Source: Closterium sp. Naga37s-1
Taxonomy: Eukaryota; Streptophyta; Zygnematophyceae; Desmidiales; Closteriaceae
Direction of reading: 5' to 3'
NCBI GenBank assembly: GCA_947471745.1
Contig: CANJKZ010000267.1
Location: 1,195,001-1,259,000 of the forward strand
DNA: 64,000 bases
In this document: piece by piece, positions 63,282 to 64,000 of the stretch
How the letters are laid out: every line of letters starts with the position of its first letter
How positions within the stretch are numbered: position 1 is the first letter of the stretch
Notes under the pieces: generated by a model
Database searches by the model: none
What the model was told of the DNA's origin: nothing
What the model saw: only the letters and a program-made list of their open reading frames with translations
Program-made: the position numbers and the translations under genes

Positions 63282-64000
63282 TGTTAGAATGTGAAACAGT
63301 TGAATGAGTGCACTAGCAGAGAGTTGGGTACCACTACAGCCTATCAACCAAATATGAGGGATAGCAAGAGTGAGCAAGAACCACAAATGGTCACAAGACC
63401 ACTCAAGAGAAGGAACAAAGCAAAGCTCAGGGTGGATATCAAGATCACCACACAGTCCGAGCACAAGCAAGCGGCCACAAGGCCAGTTCACATGCAGTGT
63501 TATAACAACAAAAGCAGTACAATGATCACAACCTAGCAAGTGTACACATGCAGGTATAGATATATATCAGAGTACAACAAGTGCAAGACGAGATCAAGAG
63601 GCAAGCAAGTGAGGCAGAGTAGGCACAAGGCCAAGAGCAATGCAGAAACGCTGATGATCACTAGCTTGGTGAAAATATCAGCAGTGTTGGCCTCGGAGGC
63701 CACGTAAGAAACGCGAAGCTGACCACGCTCCTGCAACTCTCGCACGAGAAAGTAACGAAGAGCAATGTGCTTGCTCCTGCAACTCTCGAGTCTCTGCTCC
63801 TGACACAAGGCGATCATGGCCTTAATGTCAGCGAACAGAACCGGTGCAGAACGAGGCTACTCACCCAAGTCGGTGAGCAAGTAGGTCAGCCAGCGTAACT
63901 CCTGCGCAGCCATAGCCCCAGCGTAGATCTCGGCCTCACTGCTAGAGCTGAGTACAGAAGACGAGCGAGTGGACCTCCAAGAGACAGAACCAGTGCCGAG
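63282..64000 (-). mobile_element. 3' end of a Copia element, continues past the window
   Basis: On the minus strand, from the window edge leftward, the RNase H end of a Copia polyprotein can be read (SSSEAEIYAGAMAAQELRWL, then HIALRYFLVRELQE and ANTADIFTK). An untranslated tail and a shortened LTR beginning near 63282 (tgttagaatg...gagagttgggta) follow. It is similar to, but clearly different from, the element at 42695-49674. It is a broken fossil, with the rest outside the window. Confidence 0.85.

Overview
The window looks like nuclear DNA of a GC-rich, intron-containing eukaryote of the green lineage. A streptophyte alga (Zygnematophyceae, Closterium-like) is my best guess, from plant-type ALG13, TCF25, KIN17 and DCC1 homologues, a chromodomain Ty3 element and TNT-like Copia elements. 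The species call is inference.

Six host genes can be read. In order they are an ELAPOR/EIG121-like type I membrane protein (+, 5' end outside the window, coding from 622 to 13345), intronless KIN17 (-, 13950-15290), ALG13 (+, three exons, 16188-19028), the cohesion clamp-loader subunit DCC1 (-, five exons, 20315-26371), a secreted Lys/Ala-rich protein with 11-residue repeats (+, 50697-51899), and TCF25/NULP1 (-, seven exons, 52578-60423). For ELAPOR, ALG13, DCC1 and TCF25 I found exon sets whose splice phases chain from exon to exon. The genes serve separate housekeeping roles (DNA/RNA binding, N-glycan assembly, cohesion, ribosome quality control) and show no operon-like relation.

Between DCC1 and the secreted protein, about 23 kb (27050-50034) is a nest of retroelement fossils. 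It holds a small non-autonomous LTR element (27050-28581) and an older Ty3/gypsy element (28853-50034). That gypsy element is interrupted by a younger chromodomain gypsy element with a tandemly doubled pol (31170-40068) and by a Copia element (42695-49674). A second small LTR element (61506-62973) and the end of another Copia copy (63282-64000) close the window.

The unusual feature is the architecture of the intron-bearing genes. Nearly every exon is surrounded by decayed tandem copies of its own edges: copies of the acceptor plus 5' part lie upstream, and copies of the 3' part plus donor lie downstream. I call these exon-edge echoes. At many echo junctions sits a short perfect or near-perfect palindrome of the form TTTTGAG-NNNN-CTCAAAA, whose self-complementary core varies (TCGA, ACGT, AATT or GCGC). 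Short-period tandem arrays begin within a few tens of bases of 5' splice sites in three different genes. Together these suggest a local duplication process, perhaps hairpin-driven, that has inflated introns here. I could not match it to a described system from memory.
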